Assembly (NCBI GenBank): GCA_024958655.1 | Contig: JANWUR010000007.1 | Location: forward strand, 1-64,000 | From: Cyanobium sp. FGCU6 | GTDB taxonomy: Bacteria > Cyanobacteriota > Cyanobacteriia > PCC-6307 > Cyanobiaceae | DNA length: 64,000 nucleotides | Reading direction: 5' to 3' | Shown here: positions 1 through 7,178 of the stretch, piece after piece | Position numbering within the stretch: position 1 is the first letter of the stretch | Layout: each line of letters opens with the position of its first letter | The notes under the pieces: generated by a model | Databases searched by the model: none | What the model saw: the letters and a program-made list of their open reading frames with translations, nothing else | What the model was told of the DNA's origin: nothing | Translations under genes and position numbers: made by a program

Positions 1-57
1 CACTCTTTGCTTCGCCGCCCCAAGCTCCTTGCCTGCCACTCAAGGGCAGCGTTAGAA
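1..57 (+). other. Right half of an integron attC site, cut by the window edge
   Basis: Positions 31-57 carry an L'-R'-like arm: GCCTGCCACTCAAGGGCAGC followed by the core GTTAGAA at 51-57, close to the attC R' consensus GTTRRRY. The matching left arm would lie before the window. The same arm (GCCTGCCACTC..GGGGCAGCGTT) recurs in the solo attC at 58362-58453, and the AGCAGCGTTAG or GGCAGCGTTAG ending recurs at 690 and 2307. It therefore marks the left boundary of the toxin-antitoxin cassette. The partner arm is unseen, so this is less certain than the complete sites. Confidence 0.6.
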
Positions 58-121
58 GGATCAAACGGGGCAGAGCTGACGACGTCTTGACGTCAGGACG
101 CTAGAGCGTTACGATGTACGC

Positions 122-352
122 ATGGATGAATCCAAGCGGGCCACCATCTATTTCGACGCAGATGTCCACCGTGCTCTGCGCCTGAGAGCTGCTGCATGTA
201 ATCGCTCAATATCGGAAATGGTCAATGAAGCGGTTCGCATGACATTGGCCGAAGATGCCGACGATCTGAGAGATGCTGATCAGAGGCAAGATGAAGAAAG
301 TAATGGCTTTGAGGAGTTTGTAAGCAGTCTCAGAAGTAGTGGTCGAATATAG
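122..352 (+). CDS. Ribbon-helix-helix antitoxin (CopG/RelB-like), cassette-borne
   Basis: This 76-residue protein opens with MDESKRATIYFDADVHRAL, the short beta strand plus helix of a ribbon-helix-helix DNA-binding fold, followed by RSISEMVNEAVRMTLAED (second helix). The acidic C-terminal tail (about 45-76) is the usual toxin-binding extension. Its 3' end overlaps the start of the RelE-like gene at 339 by 14 bp, the normal antitoxin-first arrangement with translational coupling. It should neutralise the toxin and autoregulate the pair. The pair sits between two attC sites in the attC orientation, so it is a mobile integron cassette; toxin-antitoxin cassettes are known to stabilise cassette arrays. 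RHH fold is confident; exact family is not. Confidence 0.85.
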   Translation: MDESKRATIYFDADVHRALRLRAAACNRSISEMVNEAVRMTLAEDADDLRDADQRQDEESNGFEEFVSSLRSSGRI

Positions 353-602
353 TCTTACCATCAAGCCATCAGCGGCCAAGGAGCTAAAGGCAATATCCGA
401 TTCAGCCACCTTGGCTCGGTTGGTCACAAAGATTAAATCATTGGCTTCTCTACCCAGGCCATCAGGATCTGAAAAACTGGCTGGAAGATCGAGCCTTTAC
501 CGTATTCGTCAGGGTAGCTATCGGATAATTTACTCAGTCGATGATCAGTCACGTATCGTTGATGTTGTTAAGGTAGGTCATCGAAGAGATGTCTACCGAT
601 GA
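339..602 (+). CDS. RelE/ParE-family toxin
   Basis: An 87-residue protein starting at GTG 339, inside the end of the antitoxin gene. The pattern VEYSLTIKPSAAKELKAI (strand then helix), SLYRIRQGSYRIIYSVDD and the final VVKVGHRRDVYR is typical of RelE/ParE toxins: an R-x-G-x-Y-R-I-I-Y core and a C-terminal H-R-x-x-V-Y-R. RelE members cleave mRNA on the ribosome and ParE members poison gyrase; the H-R-R-D-V-Y-R ending favours the RelE side. The length is normal for the family (about 85-95). Stop at 602, only 8 bp before the attC site begins, a compact spacing typical of gene cassettes. Confidence 0.85.
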   Translation: MVEYSLTIKPSAAKELKAISDSATLARLVTKIKSLASLPRPSGSEKLAGRSSLYRIRQGSYRIIYSVDDQSRIVDVVKVGHRRDVYR

Positions 603-609
603 ATGGACC

Positions 610-698
610 TTCTAACACCGCCATGCACCTGAGCCGCCACCGCATGGCCATCTACTTCGACGAGCATACCTTGCGGCCAGGTGATAGCAGCGTTAGAC
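610..698 (+). other. attC: Integron attC recombination site
   Basis: An 89-bp imperfect palindrome. R'' is TTCTAAC (610-616) and R' is GTTAGAC (692-698), an exact match to GTTRRRY. The reverse complement of the right arm (GCTGCTATCACCTGGCCGC) pairs with the left arm (ACCGCCATGCACCTGAGCCGC), leaving one unpaired A after CACCTG. Such an extrahelical base is the attC feature that directs integrase strand choice. The arm sequence is shared with the site at 2227-2315. The open reading frame that starts at 599 is only a translation of this site. Confidence 0.85.
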
Positions 699-776
699 TT
701 ATCAGCAGCAGATACTGCCATAAACCGTCTAGACCCATGCCAAGCGGGGAAAGGATTCTTTTGGCGAGAAAAAGCC

Positions 777-1880
777 TTATTGCCATGGATCCGTTTCGAC
801 GCAGATTAAAGAATCTACTTCTACGATCAACTGATCATATTTAACTACTTTGGGTCGAGAAAGAGTGATGCAGAGATAGTTTACAACATCTTCTAACTGC
901 GATTTAGGTATCTCCTTCTTTGTTATTTTCTTCATTTTTTCGTAAATGCTAGTGGCTTCAGAGAGACTTCGGAAGGTTGCCGCTCGCTCTTTTCTGAAGT
1001 CTTTGGGCCAGTCGTTTTCTTCTGATTGGAGATAATAGTACTGCGCTTCGGCAACAATCGAAGCCGCCCCAAAGATAATCGCTTTTCTCCCCTTGCCCTC
1101 ATGCTGGAGTAGCCGACACATCGCCTTGTAGATCTTTGATCGTGCGAGAAGAATAAGTGCCTGATTCTGAATTTGGTTGGGGTAGCCCCTCACGAGTAGT
1201 TTATTAAGGAAGCCCCTAGCTTCATCATATCTGCCAAGTTTCTGTAAATAGGAGGGCAGCCTTAGATAAGTATCAATGCCATAGCTCACAGAAGAGTTCT
1301 CGATTTTCTTGTATGCCTCTATTAAGACTAGAACGGCTGCTGGCACGTTCCCATCTCGGTGGAGTTCTGTCGCAATCTTGAGGGTTTCGCTGGCTTGCAG
1401 TGACTGTACATAATCTATGATGGTGTCAGAATCTGTCCGAGTATCTATGATTGCACTCTCTGCAACTCCTATCCCCTCATCGGAGCAGATCCAGGCAATT
1501 CTATCGGTTTCATGAGGCTTGATCAACCCTTCACTTATAAGCTGGTTAACGAATGTCACGACATTCCCGCCAACTAAATGTCCATAATACTCAAGACCAC
1601 TATAGTAGTCGATCATCTCTCTGGATAGAGGGGTATGGACAAACTTTTTTAGAAACTGTATCTGTCCTGCGGTCAGCCTTGGCTGCGGTTCGTTGGATTG
1701 TGTAGGGATGGTGGCATTGCCTCCGTCGAGTAATCGAGGATCAAGGGGTGGTGGGGGAGGTGGTGGCGGAATGCCCTGCACCGTTCGAGAAAGGCTTCCT
1801 TTATGTCGCTTGCATCGTGGGCATTCTGTTGCATGGCTGGGCAGTTCTTCCCCGCATTCGATGCAGATCATTGTTGCCAC
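777..1880 (-). CDS. Zinc-ribbon and TPR-like protein of unknown function, reversed in its cassette
   Basis: A 367-residue protein that I cannot name. Residues 6-23 form a zinc ribbon (C-I-E-C then C-P-R-C, spaced 11 residues apart), followed by a run of eight prolines near 38-45. Residues 68-135 (LTAGQIQFLKKFVHTPLS onward) look like a winged-helix-type segment that ends in a short beta element. The rest (about 150-360) is helical with spacing suggestive of TPR-type repeats (AAVLVLIEAYKKIENS, YLQKLGRYDEARGFLNKLL). No signal peptide or membrane segment, so cytoplasmic. The gene reads opposite to the attC sites at 610 and 2227, so it needs its own promoter, probably in 1881-2226. Codons are visibly more AT-rich than the chromosomal genes after 3.5 kb, which fits transfer. 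Confidence 0.7.
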   Translation of the reverse strand: MATMICIECGEELPSHATECPRCKRHKGSLSRTVQGIPPPPPPPPLDPRLLDGGNATIPTQSNEPQPRLTAGQIQFLKKFVHTPLSREMIDYYSGLEYYGHLVGGNVVTFVNQLISEGLIKPHETDRIAWICSDEGIGVAESAIIDTRTDSDTIIDYVQSLQASETLKIATELHRDGNVPAAVLVLIEAYKKIENSSVSYGIDTYLRLPSYLQKLGRYDEARGFLNKLLVRGYPNQIQNQALILLARSKIYKAMCRLLQHEGKGRKAIIFGAASIVAEAQYYYLQSEENDWPKDFRKERAATFRSLSEATSIYEKMKKITKKEIPKSQLEDVVNYLCITLSRPKVVKYDQLIVEVDSLICVETDPWQ

Positions 1881-2226
1881 CCACCTGTTCTAGGATTACC
1901 TTGATTCTACTGATGCGTCGCTTGCCTGATGACTTTCGGCTGGCTCCGGCGGTTTCCGACTCTTGGGTGTTTGTCCTTGGAGAGTTTGAAGGAGCCAGTT
2001 TTGCTTGGCGACCACGATCGTGTAAAATGTGTTGAACCTGCTAGAGAAGCACAAACAGGGTGAGAGACTTTTCGATATGATCAACTTTTTCGAATCTGGC
2101 GGGATGGCCTTGATCCAAGCACACGATACTCGACGCCACCTTGAATGCAGTTATCAACTCCACCAAGTTCAACCATAGTTAGCACAATCCCAGATTGCAC
2201 GAGTCATGCAGATATAACCCTAGAAA
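1881..2226. other. Non-coding part of the second cassette, likely promoter region
   Basis: No gene is supported here; the short open frames overlap each other and have no recognisable protein features. The stretch is AT-rich and lies upstream of the reversed zinc-ribbon gene, so it probably holds that gene's promoter. I could not pick out a convincing -35/-10 pair by eye. Confidence 0.4.
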
Positions 2227-2315
2227 GTCTAACAATGCCATGCACCTGAGCCGCCTCCACCAGGCTATTTTCTTCGCCGAGCGCACCTTGCGTCCAGGTG
2301 ATGGCAGCGTTAGCA
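2227..2315 (+). other. attC: Integron attC recombination site
   Basis: R'' GTCTAAC at 2227-2233 and R' GTTAGCA at 2309-2315 bound an 89-bp imperfect palindrome. The left arm AATGCCATGCACCTGAGCC pairs with the reverse complement of the right arm (GCTGCCATCACCTGGACGC), again leaving an unpaired base near CACCTG. Arms, length and spacing match the site at 610-698, as expected for attC sites of one integron family. It closes the zinc-ribbon cassette and precedes the GNAT gene. Confidence 0.85.
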
Positions 2316-2338
2316 TAATAGAATCACTCGCTGAGTCA

Positions 2339-2869
2339 ATGATGCAACAAGAACTCGAAGATCATTTCAAACAAGCTTGGGCTATTTACGAAGAAAGCTT
2401 CCCTGTCGATGAGCGACGCCCCTTGTTGGCACATTTGCAAACTCAGTCAGACTCGCGTTATTCGTTTATGCCTCTTCTTGGCGAAAACCGAATCGTGGTT
2501 GGAGTGCTTGGATTTTGGAGTTTCGAAGAATTCACTTTTATTGAGCACATTGCGATCTCTTCGTCTTGCAGAGGGTGTGGCATTGGAACGTCTACTGTTA
2601 AACAGCTTCAGGATGCGGCCCAAATGCCTCTGATACTCGAAACTGAACTGCCGGAAATGAATATTCATGCACCTAAGCGAATACGTTGGTATGAGAGCCT
2701 AGGGTTTCATAGTAACGAACAGGAGTATTATCAGCCGGCCTATGCCATGCATCAAAATCCAGTCCCTTCCAGAATCATGTCATATCCTCATAAGCTCTCG
2801 CCTACAGACTTTCAATCTGTCAGGGAGACCCTGTACTCACAGGTTTACCATTATGTGCTTAACAAGTGA
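2339..2869 (+). CDS. GNAT-family N-acetyltransferase, probable cassette gene
   Basis: A 176-residue protein if started at ATG 2339, just after the attC site; the open frame upstream merely reads through attC. Residues 45-100 contain the GNAT core: a beta strand with VVGVLGFWSF, then HIAISSSCRGCGIGTS, whose R-G-x-G-I-G is the acetyl-CoA pyrophosphate-binding motif A. IRWYESLGFHSN is the usual GNAT motif B (Y-E-x-L-G-F). The substrate is unknown. Position directly behind attC in the same orientation suggests cassette origin, but no attC was found after its stop, so it may be the last cassette with a lost or foreign right boundary. Confidence 0.85.
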   Translation: MMQQELEDHFKQAWAIYEESFPVDERRPLLAHLQTQSDSRYSFMPLLGENRIVVGVLGFWSFEEFTFIEHIAISSSCRGCGIGTSTVKQLQDAAQMPLILETELPEMNIHAPKRIRWYESLGFHSNEQEYYQPAYAMHQNPVPSRIMSYPHKLSPTDFQSVRETLYSQVYHYVLNK

Positions 2870-2940
2870 TCGCGCCAGAAATTGGGCTTTTCGTCTCTCC
2901 GGTGCGGACTTGATCGGCATCGATTTGGCTGTTTGATCCG

Positions 2941-2987
2941 GAAATCAGCCCATGGCTCTGGAAAACTGGCCCGTGGGCTGGTTTTTC
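2941..2987 (+). terminator. Rho-independent terminator-like hairpin after the cassette region
   Basis: GAAA-CAGCCCA (2941-2952) pairs with TGGGCTG-TTTTTC (2974-2987), giving a 7-bp GC stem extended by A/T pairs and followed by five T residues. It lies 72 bp after the GNAT stop, separating the cassette genes from the IS remnant and the opposite-strand genes that follow. Confidence 0.55.
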
Positions 2988-2999
2988 TGCAGACTCCTA

Positions 3000-3430
3000 A
3001 ACAGACACTGTCACCACGGCCGTCACCATGACCCGCTGTCAGCCCCGCTTTCCGGTGGGATTGCCTCCGTCACCGATGCCGGTGGGGGCACCGGTTTCAT
3101 TATCGTGGGACACCGGTTGCTGACGAGCGCCCCGCCGTGCTTCTGCCATCGGTTGCGACAGTGCTGCCCTCAAGCGCCGGTGGATCGCTGCGATTGCCCC
3201 ACGGCTGATCTCCACCCGCAGCAGCTGATCCAGCAGCGCCTCCTCTTGCTGAAACTCAACGGAAAGGCGCTGCCCAGGAGACCCACCAGGGCACTGAGAC
3301 GGGGGCTGTATGCACTGCCCTCCATATCCCCCCGAAACGACCCGCAGGTGCTGGTGGAACTGCAGGGGCAGACCCAGCGGTGCAGCCGGTGCACGATCAC
3401 CTCTCCTCCTGAGACACGACCGGGATTCAA
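3000..3430 (-). pseudogene. Degenerate IS66-type transposase fragment
   Basis: Read on the minus strand, the stretch gives GDMEGSAYSPRLSALVGLLG then SAFPLSFSK, and after a frame change DQLLRVEISRGAIAAIHRRL, followed by NETGAPTGIGDGGNPTGKRG, a stop, and VMVTAVVTV. This order (SALVGLL..FPLSFSK..LLGV-x-SRGAI..DETGAPTG-x-x-DGGNP..W-x-WVMVT) is what I recognise from cyanobacterial IS66-family transposases, with the catalytic DETG region mutated to NETG. At least one frameshift and one stop (W codon position before VMVT) show it is dead. It lies between the integron region and the chromosomal genes. No terminal repeats were identified. Confidence 0.55.
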
Positions 3431-3545
3431 GCCGCCGTCAAGGGTTCAGCAGGCTCGATGCTCCTGCTCAGCCGTCCCGGCCTCTGGACGGATACGGCTG
3501 GGCCAAGGCAACCCAGCCCATCCGCCTGCCCCCCTTTGGCGCAGG

Positions 3546-4319
3546 TCAGGCTCGGTGATCAGGGCCGGCATCACGGCCAGCATCCAGCAGGCGGTCGATC
3601 TGGTCGAGGGCCTCATCCAGCGGCGCGATTGCCCCGGCCACGGCGGCATCGGTGGCCTCGCTGCTGGGCCACTGGGCATCCACCTGCCGCTGGAGGTGGC
3701 GCAGGCCGCCGTCGATCTGCTCCAACCGGGTGGAGAGCGCCAGCAGGCGAGCCTCGCGGGCGTCCATGCCGGAGCGGGCCGCCTCGAGATTGCGCTGCAG
3801 CTGGTCCACCAGGCGCTGCCGCTCGCGCTTCAGGGTGGCGGACGACTCCCGCCGCAGCTCTTCGCGCGCGCGGTCCAGCCGGCGCTGAAGATCGTCGACC
3901 GAGAGGAGGATGCCGCCGCCGGATTCCAGCAGCGGTCGCCGCTGGGCGATCCGCTCGGGCAGCCCCCGCAGGCGTTCGCAGCAGAGCTGCACCACACCGA
4001 GGGGCTCCAGATGGGAGGCGTCCTGAAAGCGCGCCACCGCCTCGCTGCTCAGAAGCTCGGCCTGGAGGGCCAGCTGGGAGGCCCGCTGCAGGGCCGCCTC
4101 GATGCCGGCGGCGACGCGACTGTCGCGCAGCCGCTCCCCCCGCCGGCTGTGGCGGGAGCGCAGCTGCGCCAGACCCAGGCCGACCACCACCGCGATCAGC
4201 ACGGAGAGCGGCAGCCCCAGAGCGGTCAGCCGGTTGAGGGCCACGAGCAGCACCCCGGCGGCCGCCACGGCCCCCGGATCATCGAGCGGGTTCACCAGAG
4301 CGGAGCTGGGCCGTGCCAT
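3546..4319 (-). CDS. Membrane-anchored coiled-coil protein, unknown function
   Basis: A 257-residue protein with two N-terminal hydrophobic stretches (about 17-32 and 33-50: AVAAAGVLLVALNRL, LGLPLSVLIAVVVGLGLA). These are followed by a long, arginine-, glutamate- and leucine-rich helical region (60-250) that looks like coiled coil (DDLQRRLDRAREELRRESSA). It begins 1 bp into the end of the VWA lipoprotein gene, so both are almost certainly one transcript. The topology suggests a membrane anchor with a long cytoplasmic or periplasmic coiled coil. No family recognised. A scaffold or partner for the VWA protein is an inference from gene order only. Confidence 0.7.
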   Translation of the reverse strand: MARPSSALVNPLDDPGAVAAAGVLLVALNRLTALGLPLSVLIAVVVGLGLAQLRSRHSRRGERLRDSRVAAGIEAALQRASQLALQAELLSSEAVARFQDASHLEPLGVVQLCCERLRGLPERIAQRRPLLESGGGILLSVDDLQRRLDRAREELRRESSATLKRERQRLVDQLQRNLEAARSGMDAREARLLALSTRLEQIDGGLRHLQRQVDAQWPSSEATDAAVAGAIAPLDEALDQIDRLLDAGRDAGPDHRA

Positions 4320-6013
4320 CAGAAAGCCAGCTGCAGCTGTTCCATGCGCCTGCGGATGCTGTCGGGCGTGCCCTCCACGAATTCGCCGCCGTTGCTCTCG
4401 GCGATCCGGCGCAGGATGCCGGCGTCGTAGCCGCCGCCCTCGCCGTAGCCGATCGTGAACACGCCGATGCGTTCATCGCCGGCGAAACCGCTGCGCTTCA
4501 GGTCGGCTTCAAGGGTCTGCAGCGAGCGGAGGGAGCCGGAATCGACGCCATCGGTGAGCACCACCACCGCCAGGATCTCACCGGGCCGGCGGGTGCGTCG
4601 CAGCCAGTCGCGACCGGCCGCCACCGCGTCATACAGGCGGGTTTCACCCCCCGCCTGCAGGCTGGCCACGAACGCCGCCGCCTGCTGCGCTCCGGCGGAG
4701 CCTCCGCGCAGCACCACCGGATCGCGCAGATCGCTGTCGAAGTCGATCAGCCCCACCACATCGCGCGGTCCGATCTGGGCCAGGTAGGCCTGCAGGCTGC
4801 GCTGGGCCGAGGGCAGCTTGTTGCCGGCCATCGAGCCCGAGCTGTCCACCACCAGGGCCACGCGCGAGGGCTTCTTCACCTGATCGCGCCACAGGCTGAT
4901 GAGCGCCTCCACCACCGCTGGCCGTGGCGCCCGCAGCGAGTCGTAGACGGCGCGGGGATCGGCGCCGTAGGCCGCCGTGATCCGCTCCATCGGCACCGCC
5001 GGGTTCGCCGGCCGCAGCCCCTGCCCGGCGGCGAGGCGCTGCAGGGCGGGCTGCTGCAGACGCTCGATCAGCAGCAGGGCCGCCTCCCGTTCCTGGGCCG
5101 ACACCCAGGGAGCGGTGGGCAGGATGGCGCGCATGGTGCTCGAGTAGGTGGCCCGGGGGTAGACCGCCACGAAGGCCTCCTGGCCGGCTTCGCGGCGGCC
5201 GTTGGCCGCCACCACCGACGACTCGTACACCGAGGCCACCGAGGCCCAGAACACCCCGTTGCGCTGCATCGCCCGCGCCAGTTCATCGGTGGAGCTGCCG
5301 TAGCGGGTCACGTGCTTCTGGATCGCCGCGATCGCCGCCGCATGGGCCTGCACGTCGGCCAGCTCCAGCTGCTCAGGCCGCTTGCCCGCCACCTCCGCCG
5401 CCATCGCCACCAGGGTCTGCAGACCGGAATTGGAACGGGTCGGCGCGGTCTGCACGAAGCGGATCGGCTGGGGCGGCGCCGCCGGATCGAGCTGCTGATG
5501 GCTGTCGGCGCGGGCCAGGGCCAGGAACGGCTGGGGCCGCCGCAGCCCGTTCGCCAGGGGGGAGGTGGTCATCAGCACCATCGGGCTGCTGGCCAGGGCG
5601 GGGGCGTCGGCGGTGGCGGGAATCAGGCTGCGGCCTGGAGCGAGGGCCTGGAGGCGATGGCGCAGCAGCTCCTGGTAGATCTCCCCGTCCACCGACAGCA
5701 GGGTGGGAATGCGGGCCTCATCGGCCTTGCCGCCACCCTGCAGCACCGCCCGGGCGTGGCTTTCCATCTCGCTCACCACATCGCCACTGCCGGCCGAACG
5801 GCACTGCAGCCGCACGCGGGTGCCATCGGCGAGGCGGGGCGGATCGCGCTCGATGGCGGCGGCCGCCTCCTGGCAGAAGCCGGCGAGGGCACTGCCCACC
5901 AGCATCGTGATCGTGAGCTGCGGGCCCGCCGGCAGAAGCCCACAGCCGGCCAGCAGCGTCAGGAGGGCCAGGGAGGCCAGCGGGGCCACGGCACGGGCCG
6001 GAAGGGTGGCCAT
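4319..6013 (-). CDS. Lipoprotein with solute-binding-like N-half and von Willebrand A domain
   Basis: 564 residues from ATG 6013. The start is chosen because it begins a clear lipoprotein signal (LASLALLTLLAGC, lipid Cys24). Residues 30-340 resemble a periplasmic solute-binding protein: VGSALAGF, SAGSGDVVSEMES and TAPTRSNSGLQTL (190-201), the last shared with the divergent SBP at 6092. Residues 384-560 are a von Willebrand A domain with a complete metal site: D390-x-S392-x-S394, T458 in GGETRLYD and D488 in VLTDGVDSG. It is probably anchored in a membrane facing the periplasm and binding a partner through its metal site. The next gene (3546) overlaps by 1 bp. No permease or ATPase of its own is nearby. 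Domain calls are confident; the role is unknown. Confidence 0.85.
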   Translation of the reverse strand: MATLPARAVAPLASLALLTLLAGCGLLPAGPQLTITMLVGSALAGFCQEAAAAIERDPPRLADGTRVRLQCRSAGSGDVVSEMESHARAVLQGGGKADEARIPTLLSVDGEIYQELLRHRLQALAPGRSLIPATADAPALASSPMVLMTTSPLANGLRRPQPFLALARADSHQQLDPAAPPQPIRFVQTAPTRSNSGLQTLVAMAAEVAGKRPEQLELADVQAHAAAIAAIQKHVTRYGSSTDELARAMQRNGVFWASVASVYESSVVAANGRREAGQEAFVAVYPRATYSSTMRAILPTAPWVSAQEREAALLLIERLQQPALQRLAAGQGLRPANPAVPMERITAAYGADPRAVYDSLRAPRPAVVEALISLWRDQVKKPSRVALVVDSSGSMAGNKLPSAQRSLQAYLAQIGPRDVVGLIDFDSDLRDPVVLRGGSAGAQQAAAFVASLQAGGETRLYDAVAAGRDWLRRTRRPGEILAVVVLTDGVDSGSLRSLQTLEADLKRSGFAGDERIGVFTIGYGEGGGYDAGILRRIAESNGGEFVEGTPDSIRRRMEQLQLAF

Positions 6014-6091
6014 GGAGGCGCCATGGATCGCCCCTATTGTGCGACGGCACGGCCGCATCCGGCTGTCGCCAACGTCTCCCGGCCTCCCGCG

Positions 6092-7105
6092 GTGTCCTCG
6101 ATCACACGCCGCCGCGCGCTCTCCCTCGGCATCGCCACGGCCGCATTGGTTCTGGCGGCGGCCCCCCTGCCCGGCCTGCGCCGTTCGCTGCTGGTGGCGG
6201 TGGGCTCGGAACTGGAGCAGCCGCTGGCCGGGATCGAGCCGCTGTTCGAGCGGCGCCATCCGGGCATCGATCTGCGCTGGGAGGTGCAGGGCGCCCAGGA
6301 CATGGTGAACCGGAACCTGGAGGAAGGCCCGGAGCGCGCCCGGGTGCTGATCCCCGCCAACCGCGACCAGCTGCAGGCCTTCGCGGCGGCAGCGGCGGCC
6401 CGGGGCGACGGTGCTCCGTTCCAGGCAGAGCCGCGGCCGATCGCACGCACCCTGTTGGTGGCGGTGGCCTGGCCGGAGCGGGCCGATCGGTTGTTTCCGC
6501 AGGGACCCTTCTCCTGGGCGCGGTTGCGGCGGGCGGCTGAGGCGGGGCAGTGGACGGCCCTGGGGGGGCCGGAAGCCTGGGGCAGCTTCGATCTGCGGGT
6601 CACCGACCCGCTGCGCTCCAATTCCGGCCAGCTCACCCTGGCGCTCTGGAGCCGCGATCAACCGGCCCCGGCCGCGGTGGCCCTGCTGAAACGGGCGGTC
6701 TACCGGCCGGCCCGCTCCACCGACATCCTGCTGCGGGAGTTCATCAGCGGCGGCCCCAACGACGGCGATCTGGCGATGGTGTACGAGGCCGCCGCGCTGA
6801 TGCGCTCCGTTGAGGCGGGGCGGCGCTGGCCGGGGGGCTACCGGCTGCTGGTGCCGGATCCCACGGTGGAGATGGTGCTGGCTGCGGCGGTGCTGCGCGG
6901 CGAAGGCAGCGGCAGCCCCGCCGATGGCGAGCGCTTCGTGGCCTTCATGGCCGGGCCGGAGGCGCAGGCGGTGCTGCAGGCGGCCGGCTTCCGGGGGCCC
7001 GATGGCCGGGGCGGCAGCCCGGCCGGCAACCAGGTGCGCCGCCTGCCCCCTCCCGAGCGTGCCCAGCTCGATGAGCTGCTGCGCCTCTGGCAGCAGGCGG
7101 GCTGA
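6092..7105 (+). CDS. Secreted solute-binding protein, Tat-type signal
   Basis: 337 residues from GTG 6092. This start gives SSITRRRALSLGIATAALVLAAAP, an RR-containing signal (Tat-like) with a normal length. An ATG at 6023 is also in frame but would leave only 9 bp to the divergent lipoprotein start. The mature part has the extracellular solute-binding pattern: RSLLVAVGSELEQPLAGIEP, VRLIPANRD-like loops, and DPLRSNSGQLTLALW, matching the RSNSG motif of the VWA lipoprotein (residues 193-197), so the two proteins seem related and likely share a ligand type. They are divergent with a 78-bp common promoter region. Ligand unknown. The importer genes downstream start at 7179 with their own, different SBP. 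Confidence 0.8.
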   Translation: MSSITRRRALSLGIATAALVLAAAPLPGLRRSLLVAVGSELEQPLAGIEPLFERRHPGIDLRWEVQGAQDMVNRNLEEGPERARVLIPANRDQLQAFAAAAAARGDGAPFQAEPRPIARTLLVAVAWPERADRLFPQGPFSWARLRRAAEAGQWTALGGPEAWGSFDLRVTDPLRSNSGQLTLALWSRDQPAPAAVALLKRAVYRPARSTDILLREFISGGPNDGDLAMVYEAAALMRSVEAGRRWPGGYRLLVPDPTVEMVLAAAVLRGEGSGSPADGERFVAFMAGPEAQAVLQAAGFRGPDGRGGSPAGNQVRRLPPPERAQLDELLRLWQQAG

Positions 7106-7178
7106 AGCTGCGGCTCACTGGAAGGCGTGGATGGGGGGCTGGCCGGGATCAGCAAGGAAGCGCCCGCCGAACACACAC

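Noticed and set aside
599-844. 81-residue open frame on plus after the RelE toxin
   Set aside because: It is a translation of the attC site (610-698) and trailing AT-rich DNA; the same peptide pattern appears at 2195 because attC is repeated.
1740-1775. GGTGG-rich tract as a repeat element
   Set aside because: It is the coding of the proline run in the zinc-ribbon protein, not a separate repeat.
2952-4430. Long plus-strand open frame
   Set aside because: Shadow of the IS66 remnant and the minus-strand coiled-coil gene; high GC keeps the opposite frame open and the protein is proline/arginine/glutamine-rich without domains.
4313-6091. Upstream part of the long plus frame before the Tat-type SBP
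   Set aside because: Lies antisense to the VWA lipoprotein, whose motifs are complete; the true plus-strand gene starts at 6092.
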